Assembly: GCA_025266875.1 (NCBI GenBank)
Contig: JALLLT010000029.1
Coordinates: forward strand, 62,001-126,000
DNA length: 64,000 nt
Reading direction: 5' to 3'
Origin: Fennellomyces sp. T-0311
Lineage: Eukaryota > Mucoromycota > Mucoromycetes > Mucorales > Lichtheimiaceae
The stretch's first letter is position 1. Every line of letters begins with the position of its first letter. The position numbers and the translations under genes are program-made. Under the pieces are notes generated by a model. The model had not been told where the DNA came from and did not search any database. It saw only the letters and a list, made by a program, of their open reading frames with translations. This document shows, one piece after another, positions 10,955 through 26,363 of the stretch.

Positions 10955-12909
10955 ATGATACTATTTCTTATTTTCTGTAAGTAGCTTACCCGCAATTAGT
11001 ATTTCAAGTCCAATAATAGGTGATGGGTGCCGGTTATAGCGATCCTAGCGTTACTATCTACTGCAACGGCGTTTCGTCTAGTGGAATATAGCGTCATCGC
11101 CTCCAACTTGAATAGCTCCTCCATCGCTGTGCTTGTGGACGGAAAACAACATGTCATGTATCCAACGCAGTATCCATTGGTTCACAGAGGAATAGCACCA
11201 GCAGCAATTCACAATTACCGCTACGTTCAAGTGGTCGAGGGCCGTGTTGTTGAGCAAGAAAGTGGACTCAGGGATCCATTTCCTGGAAACGCCTCACAAC
11301 TGGAATTCTACAATCGGACATGGAATACGTGGCACATCACGCCGATTCCTCAAGTGCTGGATCCACTTCCTGTCATAGATCGCCTGGAATCAAACTTTCA
11401 TCGAGACGGCCATATACCAACGATCCATCTTGCGGCGAATCCAACCGAATTGGACCAAATACACAGGAACATTTTCGATGACATCAAAATAACAGCAAAC
11501 ATGACGTATATAAGGTATGAAGTGAAATACGTTTACCGAGATATACCAATGTAACGCACGAAATGATGGATTACATAGTTTGGATGGGATCCAGATATTT
11601 GACGCTGTGCAAATGGAGCTCGCCGGTCGCGGCTCTCGTTGGCAGCCAAAATTGAGCTACAACCTCAAATTACCAAAAAATAGTCCTCTCTATGGACAAA
11701 AACGACTTAAACTTCGAGCTATGGGGATGGATCCGTCTTATATTCGAGAGTATCTTGCTTTCAAAACTGTTGCGTCCGTTGGCTTAGCCACATCCGGTGC
11801 CTCCTTTGTACGGTATGTGTAGCGATACGAAGGTAGATCAAAGGCAAAAAGAGGGATCTGACGTGCATGCATCGTGGCGTAGGGTATTTATAAACGGGAG
11901 TCCTGTTGGTCTATTTTGTCTTGTTGAGAATTTTAAAAACCCGTGGATCCGCAACGAGTTCGGTGGTGGCGATGAACATTATGGTCAAGGAATACTATAT
12001 CAAGGTGACTTTACGAGTTCTCAATCGTATGCAGTCAATCACTTTGCCGATCTCAGTTATTACAAGGAGAACGAAACGGCGTACGGCGATGGCCAGTATA
12101 AGATTAAAACGGAGCCTTCGGCTGGAAACGCCAGTTACCGTCCGTTGATGGAACTGACAGAGTTCATCAATCAAGGCTCATTGAATCCAGAAGAGTGGGA
12201 GCAACACTTTGATATGGAGAGTGTAATTCGGAGGTACGTAAACAGTATTTTACTTTGGCTGTGTATTTGGTATCGACAAACACGTAGCTTTGTTATGGAT
12301 ATCTTGTTGGGTAACTCGGACTGTTACATGACATTGAGGAACAACTATTACCTCTACCAAAACGGTGTGGATGCTCAACAGTTCGTTTACATTCCTACGG
12401 ACTATGACACTACATTTGGCAATGGATTTGTAAAAATAAGTGACATGTTATCTGGGGACTATACAAAATTCCCTGGTCTGGACGCTCGACCATTGTCCAC
12501 CAAGCTATTGCGGGTTCCCAAGTTCAATAAGCGTTTCAAGACGCTGCTGCGGTATCTAGCCGAGAATTTGGTTAATTTAGATGTCTTGGGACGCACCATC
12601 GATGATACGGTAAGCTGGCTTGCGGAGGATGTTGCTTGGGATAAGCAGCAGCCGCGCCTCGGCCGATTCGATTTTGGTCACCTCAACAACAGCGATATCG
12701 AGAAAAGCGGCGTGGTTTTCGACACGTGGCCATATCCGGTGGACAATGCGACGGGGGAAGAATTCTACCACAATTTTACCGAGCGTAACAAGATATCCGT
12801 CGAGACAGCCATCGACGGACCCACGGGGTTCATTTCGATCATGGGAGTCAAGGAATTCATTGCTACGCAGAGTCGGGCAGTAGCTGGATACTTTTTTTTT
12901 AATGATTGA
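10955..12909 (+). CDS. cotH: CotH-family spore-coat/invasin-like protein kinase fold
   Basis: A member of the CotH family (atypical kinase fold), which in Mucorales includes cell-surface host-interaction proteins. Five exons fit: 10955-10976, 11040-11514, 11579-11812, 11883-12233 and 12288-12909, giving 567 aa. The tiny first exon is chosen because it supplies the ATG and joins in frame to give a classic signal peptide (MILFLIFS then ILALLSTATAF). Family hallmarks are NMTYISLDGIQIF, RWQPKLSYNLKL, KRLKLRAMGMDPSYIREYLA, FINGSPVGLFCLVENF, DILLGNSDCYM and YIPTDYDTTFGNG. Several NxS/T sites are present. The C-terminus ends AGYFFFND with no hydrophobic GPI-attachment tail, so this member may be secreted rather than anchored. 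Intron 4 (54 bp) is stop-free and in phase. Confidence 0.9.
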
Positions 12910-13014
12910 TGTAACGTTAGGGTAAAAACAAGAGTGAAATAGATGCGTAAAATGACCATTTTCTATGAGATATGAGTCGGTGTGAGGATCTCGATATGCC
13001 GATCCTTTCCGAAT

Positions 13015-13499
13015 TTAGATTTCGTGCTCGGCCAACAGCATATTGGGGATGCCATCCTTAATCTTGTATTCATGCTTGCAGTTGGGGCAAATCATTTTAC
13101 CTTGTTGCACATGTGTCTTTTTTACGCGCGATCAGCCACGCGTACTCGTCAGGGTCAGATATACTTTCATACCTCCAAGATTGTGCTGTGCAGTAACTTG
13201 AGGAATTCCTCGCTTTCTGCGGCATTCTCAGGAAGTTGTGCTGGGAGCGTCGAGATACCAAGCTGTGTGCAATGATGAGTTTAAAAAAGGGACGTTGATC
13301 GGTTGCGTACAGAACATACTTGTACGGTTGTGTTCACCAGGGCATCCCACTCGATCTTTGGCAGCATGTTGACAAGAAACTCCGGATTGAATTCGGCTTC
13401 AATGAGTTCCAGTTGAGCGTCTTGGAACTGCAAGGGGAAGTTGTTTGTGTTGCAGTTCTTGACATGGCACTGCAGCATATTATGCGTGATTAATCTCAT
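13015..13499 (-). CDS. TRM112: multifunctional methyltransferase subunit TRM112
   Basis: A small zinc-binding activator of several methyltransferases (tRNA, rRNA and eRF1 modification). Exons 13499-13320, 13262-13173 and 13116-13015 give 123 aa, the usual size. It starts MRLITHNMLQCHVKNC, continues EFNPEFLVNMLPKIEWDAL, and the last exon carries the zinc-ribbon CPNCKHEYKIKDGIPNMLL and ends AEHEI. Cysteines at CHVKNC and CPNC are the expected zinc ligands. The end of exon 2 (LLHSTILE) splices in phase to THVQQGKMICPNC. Confidence 0.95.
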
Positions 13500-14188
13500 G
13501 GTGTCAAGGAAAAAAGTAAAGCGTGAAGCGAACGAACAAGCCACCAGGGCTATTTCCGGTCATCAGGCAAATGTCGTTTGTAACCCCTCAGCCTTCCATT
13601 TTGGTACTTGAAATATAAAAAAACCTGTCTTTTTTTGGATTTGGCAAGGAAAACCTTAGCCAGTGCTGCGGGAAAGTGTTCACTTCCCGCCTTATGCTGT
13701 TGCAAGGCAATTCGGAAGCATATCTTATTAGGTTGCCAACGCAACGGTAGGTAAAAAGCACTACTCCGAACTGCGAAGCACCGGAAAGGAGTTACACTGG
13801 GAACACCCCCATGTTATCCGCGCATTCAAGTCTTCTTGTACGACGCGACATGTAACATCAATGTATGATTAAGGTTCCGTGCGCATTCTTACTATGCTGC
13901 TTTCATAAAGTTTAAAGAAAACCATTGTGCAAGAAGCAATAGGAAACCAGGGTCACTTTTCATTTATGTCACGGTTATGATGTTACGTGAGACATGATCG
14001 ACTCTTATGGGCCGAGCAGGGACCTTTGTATGCATGTCCACAATCGCAATGTAACCACGGAAATTGGTACCGTAGTGATACAGTTACAACATGGGACAAT
14101 AAGTTCCATTGATATCCAGTGTCTCTATTTTCTCTTTTTTCTTTGTATTCTATTCCTCTTTCCTTCTGTCGATCATCTGAAGGAAAAT
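13500..14188. other. intergenic region
   Basis: Divergent promoter region between TRM112 and the methyltransferase. It contains a pyrimidine-rich stretch at about 14127-14165 just before the downstream ATG. No gene, RNA or repeat recognised. Confidence 0.5.
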
Positions 14189-15538
14189 ATGGGCAACCAT
14201 ATGTCTCGCGAGGTCAAATTGACCTTGAAAAGAGCGAAAAGGAAGCAGCACCAAAAACATGATATGCCACCACCCAGCTCCTGTTCAGCTAGCGAGACAA
14301 CCAGCGACCACGCAATGAAGAAAGCATCAGAAACAAGTGGTTCCAGTTCCTCTTCAAAACGATTTGCGGCATCGAAAACAACTGTCATTTCAGGTCGAGA
14401 ATTCCATGGCAGCGATTCGGCAACGTACTGGCTTCCAAAAGATCCAGACGAGCAAGACAGAGTCATAGGAGTGAGTTTCGCTAAGCCCACGCGGAGTTTT
14501 GCCATACTGACATTTGCTTTTTGGCATAGCAACACTTTGCCATCAAAGAAGTTTACGACGGGTAACCTAGTTTTTACTTTTGCGTTTTTTGCTTACTTTG
14601 TCTAACCGATGTGTTGCAGACAGAACTTTCTGTCAGAAGTTGGCAAATATGTCCCGTTCAACGACGGCGCTCGCATCTGCCACGTGGGTTGTAGTGCCGG
14701 CGCCTGGATGATGGATATGGCTATGGAGTATCCAAAGTGTCGATTTGATGGAGTAGATATCGTGGAAGTATCAAAGAGCGATGTCATGTCAGATCGAATC
14801 AGTTTCCACTACGGCGACATTACAGAACAACTTGACTTCCCCGACAATACATTCGATTTTGTATTCATGCGTCTATTTGTCTTGGCGCTTCGCGAAGAGG
14901 AGTGGGAACATGCCATCCAAGAAGCCGTTCGTATCACCAAACCTGGAGGTGTGATTCAATGCCTGGAATATTATTTCACTGTAAGTTATTTAGCGCTACA
15001 TGAGATAAGTTAGCGTGATTTTTACTAAATGCACACTTCATCATTACACAACAGCCAAATTTCGATGACCATCCTGTGGTAGGAAAAGCGGCTAACGGCA
15101 GTAAGTTCATTTGATTTGAGCTCCTTTTGATTTTATTAACTTGGATCTGCAGTTATCGATACGATGGGATCACTTGGACAAGATCCCTACATCGGTCCGA
15201 AGCAACCTCGGTTATTGACTGAATCAGGATGCAATGTTATCCAAATCGATAACCGTCCAGTTGACATGTGTATGTATACGTTACTCAAAGTAAATGATCT
15301 GAAAATATTACTAAAGTACATATTCGTTGATGGACGCGTAGCAAAAGACACACCAGCAGCTAAAAAATTCTTGTGGGTCTGGTACCGCGTATTGAAGAGC
15401 ATGTTGCCCGTGATGGGCCCCAACATAGGAGTAACCGCTCCTGCTGATCAAGAGCGCTTTATCAACGAGTGCGTGGAGGGACTCAAACACTGTCGCACCT
15501 TCTATTATATGTATAGTTGCGCAGCTCAGAAGTTGTAG
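14189..15538 (+). CDS. SAM-dependent methyltransferase (class I fold)
   Basis: Exons 14189-14470, 14530-14561, 14620-14980, 15055-15100 and 15153-15538. The N-terminal 90 residues are Ser-rich and low complexity. A core follows: FAIKEVYDGQNFLSEVGKYV, then the SAM-binding motif I (ARICHVGCSAGAWMMDMA), the acidic end of beta-2 (FDGVDI), motif II/III (ISFHYGDITEQLDFPDNTFD followed by FVFMRLFVLAL) and post-motif EAVRITKPGGVIQCLEY. The layout matches the large fungal family of generic methyltransferases expanded in Mucoromycota; substrate unknown. Part of the last exon may hide another intron, because a GTATGT donor at 15270 lies in a stretch that reads poorly (MYTLLKVNDLKILLKYI). It lies next to TRM112, but a partnership is not implied by sequence. 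Confidence 0.85.
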
Positions 15539-15627
15539 AACCAAATTTTGATATATGCACTTTTTCAATTCCAAACCGGCATTAATTACAAGAGTTACAA
15601 AATACAAGTACATTATTCCCGCCTTTG

Positions 15628-18405
<2,778 letters not shown>

Positions 18406-19644
18406 ACCGGCAGCCAAAGTCAATTAATATATGGTCGGTGGGGTGAACGCGTGAATGATGTGGAGTTGGTCCAGTTGAATTCGAAAATAGTTGAAGAGAA
18501 TGAATAGTGGCTGCTGGCAGTCAATGTTGGGGCGATCTCCGTGCAAAGTTGTATAGTACGTCGATCGCTTACTTTTTTTTTTCGTTTTTGCAGACGGGGT
18601 GCGAAAGAACCGTCGAAACAAGAGGAGCAACCAAGAAGCTTTCTCCCCCACCCCCGGTGTTGTTGCTGGGTCACGGATTTGAACTCCGGAGATCTCCCTT
18701 TGCTTTGTGTTTGGCAACGCGTTTCTGTTTGTCCATAGCAAACAATCACATAAAGAACCAGGCCAGCATCCGTAGAATCTAGATCTCAGATGCTGGATAT
18801 CATCCTAAAGCATCGACCCAAAGTAAGGCAGCGGGTAGTAATGTGATGCAAATTTTGACCAAGTGAGGTGATACAATAGACGAAGGTAATATCCGTCTGA
18901 CTTTAATGAAATATAAGCCCACCAGTTCATATGATGCAGATAACTTTAGATGCTACAGTACACTGCCTTCATTCTCCAGGTTTGTATCGTTACGGAACGT
19001 CTTCCATGCGTATTGACGATATACATGATCGTCGTATCCGGATTACGAGTACAAAAGTCAAAACGAAGCATATGTCAGATGCTTCATTACTGGATGTGTT
19101 TCGCATGTCATTTTTATTAGTCTAAATCTTTTTTTACGAAATCCTATCTGGTTTCCATAATAACCATATAATTGTTACATATCCTACGGAAGCAAAGGCT
19201 TAATTAGGTATGCTCCTAGATAGTATTTCTCTCCATCACTTGACTAGCACAGATTTTTAAAGTTGGTACGCATTTGGTAGTTAAAAGTCTCTATTGCGTA
19301 CGAGAACTTATCGGCTGACGACAGTGAAGGAAATTCATGATCGCGAATGCTTCCAACTGTCTGAATCATAGCACTATACAATTACATATAATGGCAACAT
19401 ACCGAACATGCGATGCCGGTGGAAACCTCTATCAAATCAGCTTGACGTAACAGAAATCAGGATTTACAAGCCGACGGTAATAAAAGTCGCTATATAAAGT
19501 CCTATTACGCAGAATTCGATGGCTTGCTCTTTAAAGCCAACAAAACGTGACATGGAACAAAAAATTTAACATGCCATTCTTAGGCACTTCTATAAGCATT
19601 AAATAGTGCATTGCGCCGACCACTTTATAGTACCGTCGCGAACC
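18406..19644. other. intergenic region upstream of GEM1 / downstream of OTU1
   Basis: 1.2 kb without a supported gene. Frames around 18420-18780 are probably 5' flank of GEM1. 18840-19600 is A/T-rich and unremarkable. Confidence 0.5.
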
Positions 19645-21309
19645 TTAATACTCTACAAAGTGAGTATGACCCGTTGCCTAAAGAACGTATCAGTTTTTTG
19701 TCTGAGCCTGGCATGGATCAAATTACATACTGCAGCATGGTCTCGCGCATCTACATTAAAAGAATCTCCTTTGTCAGTTTCATAACAGATCGAATCACAA
19801 GGGTTTCACTCACCTTTCTCGCCTACTAAACCTTTTTGACACTGGTTACACTTTAAAGTAAAGTTTGCAACATCAGTGAACTTTCGTTTCTATTGTGTCA
19901 TATTGTCAGAAAACCATAAATTCTATATGATAGTGTCATGTACCTGACGTAGAATATCAGCTAACTTTTTGGCCGAGTTTAGTACTGAATCATCATCGGT
20001 CGGAAATCGAGTTTGATCGAATTCAGCGGGCGAATCACTTGTTGGTGCCAATGCCAAAGCATCATAATCTAGAGACGTAGTAAAGTTGAGATAAAAAGGA
20101 GACGTGCATATTAAATTTTCACATACGGATGCCTGAATAGATAATCAGAACTCTTTCGGAATAGGATCCTTCACCTGTTAACTGCTTTAATATACTATTC
20201 CTTGTGTATTTGTTATACGGAGTTTACCAAATCGATCAATGCGTCCAGTTTGCACGTCAATGCTAGCAATTTCTGTCAAATTGTAAGCATGTTAAAAAGT
20301 CCCAGATAAAAAAAATGGCATACCAATATCAAAATGCTGCGAAAAAATGGATATTTCTAATTTGATAGTATTACTTTGAGAAGAACTGAAATTGCATGTT
20401 TTCAACTTACCGATAGCTCCACCCCATGATGAACTTTTCTGAATCCAATCGATGTACTTTTCTACATTATGGAACCCAATAGCACATCAAAATCGAGCTT
20501 AATCTTTCCATATTATGCATCCCTACATACCACGAGCTTGGCCTAGAGTAACATCCGAATACGAAACAGGATCGTCCCGTATCGTAGCCGCAATAACTAT
20601 CACACAGTATCAGGATACGACTTCTAATATCGCTTTGAAGAGCATTACCACTGCGAAGTTCCTGAGTCATCGAAGTATCTCTGCTAAGTACATATCTGAA
20701 AGACTTGTTAGCACTTATACTATGTCTACTAAAACGCTTTTATGTACCCTAAGACAGAAATCCATGTTAAACCACTTTCTAAAGCAAGAATATGCCCGTC
20801 ACTGTACCTAATGCACGGAATAAGCATGAGTTATCGTCAGGAACGGTCTAAAGTAAATTAATTAACCGGGTCGAGAATAGCATTAGGGTACAAATTACCC
20901 TTAATGTCAGGTATCCTCCACTGGTTTCTACGGCCTCTCCGCTTTCAGTAGACACCACTGGCGGTGATGTTTGTTGCACTGGTTGTGGATTGACAGGGTC
21001 GCTTGGCTTGGTTTGGGCTGACGCCTCGATTAATTTCACAGTGAGGGCGTCACCGTTATGGATTCCAGCGACTTGTAGCGTATCCGAATCATTTGTGTAC
21101 GCGCGAGGAGGATAGCCTCCAGCAACTACGATTGTGATTCAGCATATAACATAACTCCATAGCAACCTGAGAGGATCTTTACCTTCAATGGTTTGCCATG
21201 GTACGTTGATCTCCGCGGCGATCTTTTCCTTGAGATTGGTAACTGTGTGCTCTGGCGTTAAGGTGTCCAAAATGGTAGCACCGTTAGGATGGCGAACGCG
21301 TAATCTCAT
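19645..21309 (-). CDS. OTU1: ubiquitin thioesterase OTU1 (YOD1)
   Basis: OTU-family deubiquitinase that works with Cdc48/p97 in protein quality control. About ten short exons. The N-terminal UBX-like domain (MRLRVRHPNGATILDTL, exon 21309-21183) continues in 21125-20899 (GYPPRAYTNDSDTLQVAGI) to GGYLTLR. Exon 20847-20808 carries the catalytic Cys box VPDDNSCLFRAL. Later exons give TQELRSVIAATIRDDPVSYS, EKYIDWIQKSSSWGGAIEIS, IASIDVQTGRIDRFGEGSYS, the catalytic His in IYSGIHYDALAL, FDQTRFPTDDDSV and the C2H2-like finger CNQCQKGLVGEKDARDHAAA followed by TGHTHFVEY. The join between the Cys exon and the next (YVLSRDTSM) is one base out with the best GT-AG sites, so that boundary is unresolved. Confidence 0.93.
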
Positions 21310-22094
21310 GTTGCAGTACAAGCAGAGTGTGAAACATGGAAACTCAGACTGGAAAGCGTCATGGTTGTGATACAGATCATGCGCACCGCCAACAAACGCA
21401 ATTCATCTCAGTTTGCTGGAAGATTCGTCACAGTTTTAATCACAGTATCGTTCCGTAAGCGATATACTTAGGTTAACCTGATGGACTGATTACAGCGGGT
21501 ACGGCTACGTCGTTCCTTTTCGACACTCTATTCATCACTATACATATTTACTGTCCAGTTCAGTTATGTCTGTGGTGCAGGTGTCATGTGATGGTAAATT
21601 AAGCAGAGCCAGTACGTAAGCAGAGCCTTTGCGATCAGCTCAGTGGCACTTCCATCATAGTTGTAATACGGCAACATTGTAGCTCCACATCAATAGCCGT
21701 GTACCCTATATGGAAGGACTTGCAACGCTGGTCAATGACGACTTGCTATTCCTGGTCAGTCTGAACAGAAAAGTTCTGCAGCAACAATGGTACAGAAGGA
21801 ACTTGAGCCGAAAAAAAAGGTAATGCGCTTTTCATATTCAAAACGACGACACTGTGCGACGCCAACGTCTATTTAGTGCTACTTAAGTTTCCCAAAACTC
21901 TAGACTTATGATCAGTGCTGCCGACATTTAGCTTGTAATACAATAAACTTCCCTAGGATCAAGCTAAAAAGTATGCCGAAGTTGCTATTATTCACAAAGG
22001 GTCATCAACACAGTATCATGGCATTTAATCACAATACAAAGATATATTAATAGTGTTATTACATGCTAATCAACCAAAAGAAATGTCATCTGCC
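21310..22094. other. intergenic region
   Basis: About 780 bp between OTU1 and the Cys-rich membrane protein. No coding frame, RNA or repeat recognised. Confidence 0.5.
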
Positions 22095-22943
22095 CTAATT
22101 TTTCGAACAGCCCGCACATATCCATGACATGAGTCGCCATACAATAACCAGACCCGATAACGCCGTGATGCCTATACCACTGTAGAACATGCCATCGTGG
22201 ACCACTTTTTCGCAGATGGTACCGCAAGCCGAGGCCGTGTCATCCAGTTGATCGGGTATTTGCCCACACTTCTCCTCACATTTGCCCTGGATTACCGAGG
22301 CGGCGACAATCAGGGCGATCCCTGCAGCCAAGAACGCCAGACTAAGGATCATACAATAGCAGCTGCAGCAAGTCATGGCCGGATTGTAGCAGCAACAGTT
22401 GCATCCGCCATCATCTTCATGTCGCTGGTAAGTCTTTGGCTTATAGGCATCGGCTTCATCGTCTGGAGCAAGTGTAGGGCCAGCAGGACGCGGCCGGCCG
22501 CTGTACTGCTTGCTTTGATCTACCATGGGAATGTTTGAAGCGTCGCGTGGATCGTCGTAATATTGTGTGTGATAGCTGGCAGCTTGTTGGTTGCCATGTT
22601 GATAATCGTGATCTGTGTATCCACCGTACCCGGCATCCTGGTAGTACTGGTTATTGTTCTTGTAGATCCGTTCCTCTCGCTCGGCTTGGACATAGTCGTT
22701 CAGTGATACCGCCTGCGGATCATTGTAAGCGTTAGGGTTGTTTCCAGGTGCGTGAGCCGCTGCAGGTGCTGCATACGGTTGTTCCTGCAAAGGAACGGGT
22801 TGGCCAGCTGCCATGGGCTGTTGCTGCATTGGTGTTTGGCTTGCAAAGTAAGACTGATCATAACCTTGCTGAGGACCGAATGGCGATGGAGGGTACTGGC
22901 GATGGCCGGGAGCATTGTATTGATTCGCGTACGGATCAGCCAT
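22095..22943 (-). CDS. Pro/Gln/Tyr-rich, Cys-rich two-helix membrane protein
   Basis: Single-exon gene of 282 aa starting MADPYANQYNAPGHRQY. Residues 1-185 are low complexity, rich in Pro, Gln, Tyr, Asn and Asp, and look disordered. A dense cysteine cluster follows (GGCNCCCYNPAMTCCSCYC), running directly into the first hydrophobic helix (MILSLAFLAAGIALIVAASV). A loop with four more cysteines (GKCEEKCGQIPD, SACGTICEK) and a second helix (GIGITALSGLVIVWRLMSWI) end near the C-terminus. The cluster next to a membrane helix suggests S-palmitoylation of a cytosolic tail; the cysteines in the loop could form disulfides on the other side. I do not recognise a named family. It may be a fungal cell-surface or tetraspan-like adaptor, but the function is unknown. 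Confidence 0.8.
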   Translation of the reverse strand: MADPYANQYNAPGHRQYPPSPFGPQQGYDQSYFASQTPMQQQPMAAGQPVPLQEQPYAAPAAAHAPGNNPNAYNDPQAVSLNDYVQAEREERIYKNNNQYYQDAGYGGYTDHDYQHGNQQAASYHTQYYDDPRDASNIPMVDQSKQYSGRPRPAGPTLAPDDEADAYKPKTYQRHEDDGGCNCCCYNPAMTCCSCYCMILSLAFLAAGIALIVAASVIQGKCEEKCGQIPDQLDDTASACGTICEKVVHDGMFYSGIGITALSGLVIVWRLMSWICAGCSKN

Positions 22944-24144
22944 GGTTTAACTGGCAGAAACTTTTGTGATGAAGAAAGAAAGTGCACGGCAAAGTAAGGG
23001 ACACTAACGAATATTGCAATCCTATATTTTGAAAGTTGTACCTTGCCTGATTTGGTGGCAAGCTTTATTGAGCATATTGAAAGGGATAATAGGGAAACGC
23101 TAAGCTAAAAGTATCCGAGGGCAATTTTACACGCATTCGTGCATAGCTCACACTTGCAAAATTTACCTAATAAACAGCTATGAGTATAATGTGCCAAGCC
23201 ATATATCATTAATCAATCGAAGTCTCCTTGCAAAGTTACGCGTAGACATTCAGTGAGCAAATTCAGAAATGATAATCACCGACAGATTTTCTGTCTCCTC
23301 GTCCTTAACCAATCATCCTTTGTCTACTACTGTGCAAGGAGACTCTTGTAACTAAAAAAAAAAAAACTGAACGAAAACTCACCTGCTAATCGAAAGCGAA
23401 ACAGAAAGGAAAAAGACATAAAAAATTTTCTTGCGTCCCCGCAGAAGTTTTAAACGACCATCGCCGAGTATCGAGCGTTGATTGGTCAACGGTGTTGCAT
23501 CGCGGAGCTGCTGCAGTGTTATATATGGTGTCATGTGTTACTAGAATCCTCTCAGATCTTGAGCGAGCAATGCCGCTTTGCATATTGGTCTCGAATTTAT
23601 CGGATAAATTTAGTTTCATGGTATGCAGAAAGAAGATAGGTGCTAGATATCCAGATGATGTGTCATAACACTTGCTGAGACAGAAAGCGTATTTGACAAT
23701 ATACATGCGGCTGGTGTGCTTGATCGCCTCGAGATTGTGTCAAATATGTTAGGCAGAAGGGGTGAATGGTCCATCTGAGAATTTTTTGATAGTACTCCAG
23801 CTTGATACATATGATTATAATGACGGTGCACTACAAAAATAGCATCTCGTCGGGTGCCTTACGATAAGTACCGTGCCGATATTTAAGTGGTGGGGGGCCT
23901 TTTTGACCCGAGGCCGGAACGATGAGAGTACAAATCAGCATGACTCTTAGTCACCATTAGCAAGATTCAGCATGGTCTTTCGATATACGCCGCTGCTTAT
24001 GCGCACATCATACCATTATTTGACTGCCATCCCATAGTAGCTAACACGCCGTTTCATCCACATCAAGCAAAAATATAGAATAAATCATGTGATCTATAGG
24101 AGTGTCTTTAGGGTTTATTGTGTTAGATTTTCACGTGCAGCCCA
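22944..24144. other. intergenic region
   Basis: 1.2 kb with a 13-base A run near 23354 and CT-rich pieces upstream of the membrane-protein gene. No supported gene. Confidence 0.5.
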
Positions 24145-24985
<841 letters not shown>

Positions 24986-25723
24986 AAGCAAAGTGTGAGG
25001 AGGGAGGAGAACAAGCCCTGGTCGTCGCTTGTTTGCAACAAAATGTCATCACACGATCCAAGCAGTTGTGTCACACGCGTTCTATATCAGGAACGACTTT
25101 TTTTCAAAAGTGTGCCTGGAATAGCATGATTGGGAAATTTGACCCGATCCCTGTCATCAGACTACTTCTCAGCACGTTGACAGCTGTTTTAGACAAGCCC
25201 CTGCAATTGACAGCCCGTCCTGGGCTCTCGTATCCGAGGTTGGTCGTTATGAGAAAAAAAAAACCTTCTGTTGTAGCCTTTCCGATCACTTTGGATCGGT
25301 CCCCTATTTTCGATCTCTGGCAAAATGGTAGAAAAAAATGTTACCCGTTCACACAAGATATCACAAGAATGGCGCACGGTCGTGCAATTCGCCATTTTGC
25401 GTGCTACCACCGCCTTGGCTGCCTCATAGTAACATACAAAACCTCAAACATTTTACAGAATAAGGATAAATTTAATACGACATATGGCTCTCGGCCAAAT
25501 ATATGAAAATAAAATCTGATGCGTAGTATGCCAATAACAGAGTATATATGTAACATGAGGGAAAGAATTCGTCACAATGACAATGCCAATTAACGAGAAA
25601 AAATGAATGTGTCTAAATGTTGCCAAGAAAAAGATGTTGCCGCAGCAACACATACAAAGGGAAAGGGACTGGATTACCATGCCTCACAGCAAAGCGTGCG
25701 GATAATGGCAGCTGAGCCCATGC
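24986..25723. other. intergenic region
   Basis: 740 bp between the kinase start and the downstream gene's stop. No feature recognised. Confidence 0.5.
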
Positions 25724-26145
25724 TTATCGAAAGCCGTAATACAATGGCTGACCATGGCTATGATTGTAACAGCTACCAATCATTGTAGAAAATAGACGTA
25801 TTAACACCATACTTGGAAAAAAAGTTGTGTGTACACAACATACCTCGCTGGATGGCTGTTGTACATATACTGCTGGCTGTTGTAGTACGGTGACCGGGAC
25901 ATCCCATACGTATTTGACAGAGCTGGCGACGATGCCGAGAATGTACCAGGGTAATGTCTCTGATGAAATTGCTGATGATGGTTCGGATATACGTGGTTAT
26001 TGATCCAACTACCGGTTCCGTGCTGATGATGGTTTGAAATACCATATGGGATCCAATGGCCATGATGTCGCGAGTAGGACAATGGAACTCCATTTGCTGC
26101 AAAGGCGGAAGTAGCGTAGTCGAAATGGCTTGGATAACTGCCCAT
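25724..26145 (-). CDS. small His/Tyr/Ser-rich protein
   Basis: ATG at 26145 opens MGSYPSHFDYATSAFAAN and a first exon rich in His, Tyr, Ser, Asn and Pro (RHHGHWIPYGISNHHQHG, NHHQQFHQRHYPGTF). A good GTATGT donor at about 25848 and acceptor at about 25774 join to a short second exon, SCYNHSHGQPLYYGFR then stop, total about 115 aa. No signal peptide or membrane segment. The His clusters could bind metal, or the protein may be a low-complexity, phase-separating or structural protein. No known family recognised. Confidence 0.55.
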
Positions 26146-26363
26146 AGTAATTCTTGAGAGAGTCAGAGAGAATTGATGAGAAAGAAAAATGCGGCTCGAG
26201 TGTGAGCCGCCTTTTATAACCACCACGATCTTTCAAATGACAACTTTTATTAAGGACCAGTGATAATACGTTCCGTGCGATCCACAGAAGGGAAATAGGG
26301 AGAGAAAGGACATCCATCATATGATGTAGATGATCATATGGTTGAATGGCGCGCTTGTAGCTA

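Noticed and set aside
18650..18760. tRNA-like T-loop (GGATTTGAACTCC) on the minus strand
   Set aside because: The five-base T stem does not pair properly and no matching acceptor stem, D arm or anticodon arm could be found upstream.
18420..18782. Overlapping frames of 90-109 codons on both strands upstream of GEM1
   Set aside because: Low-complexity composition, no motifs, and position in the 5' flank of GEM1; likely chance or untranslated leader.
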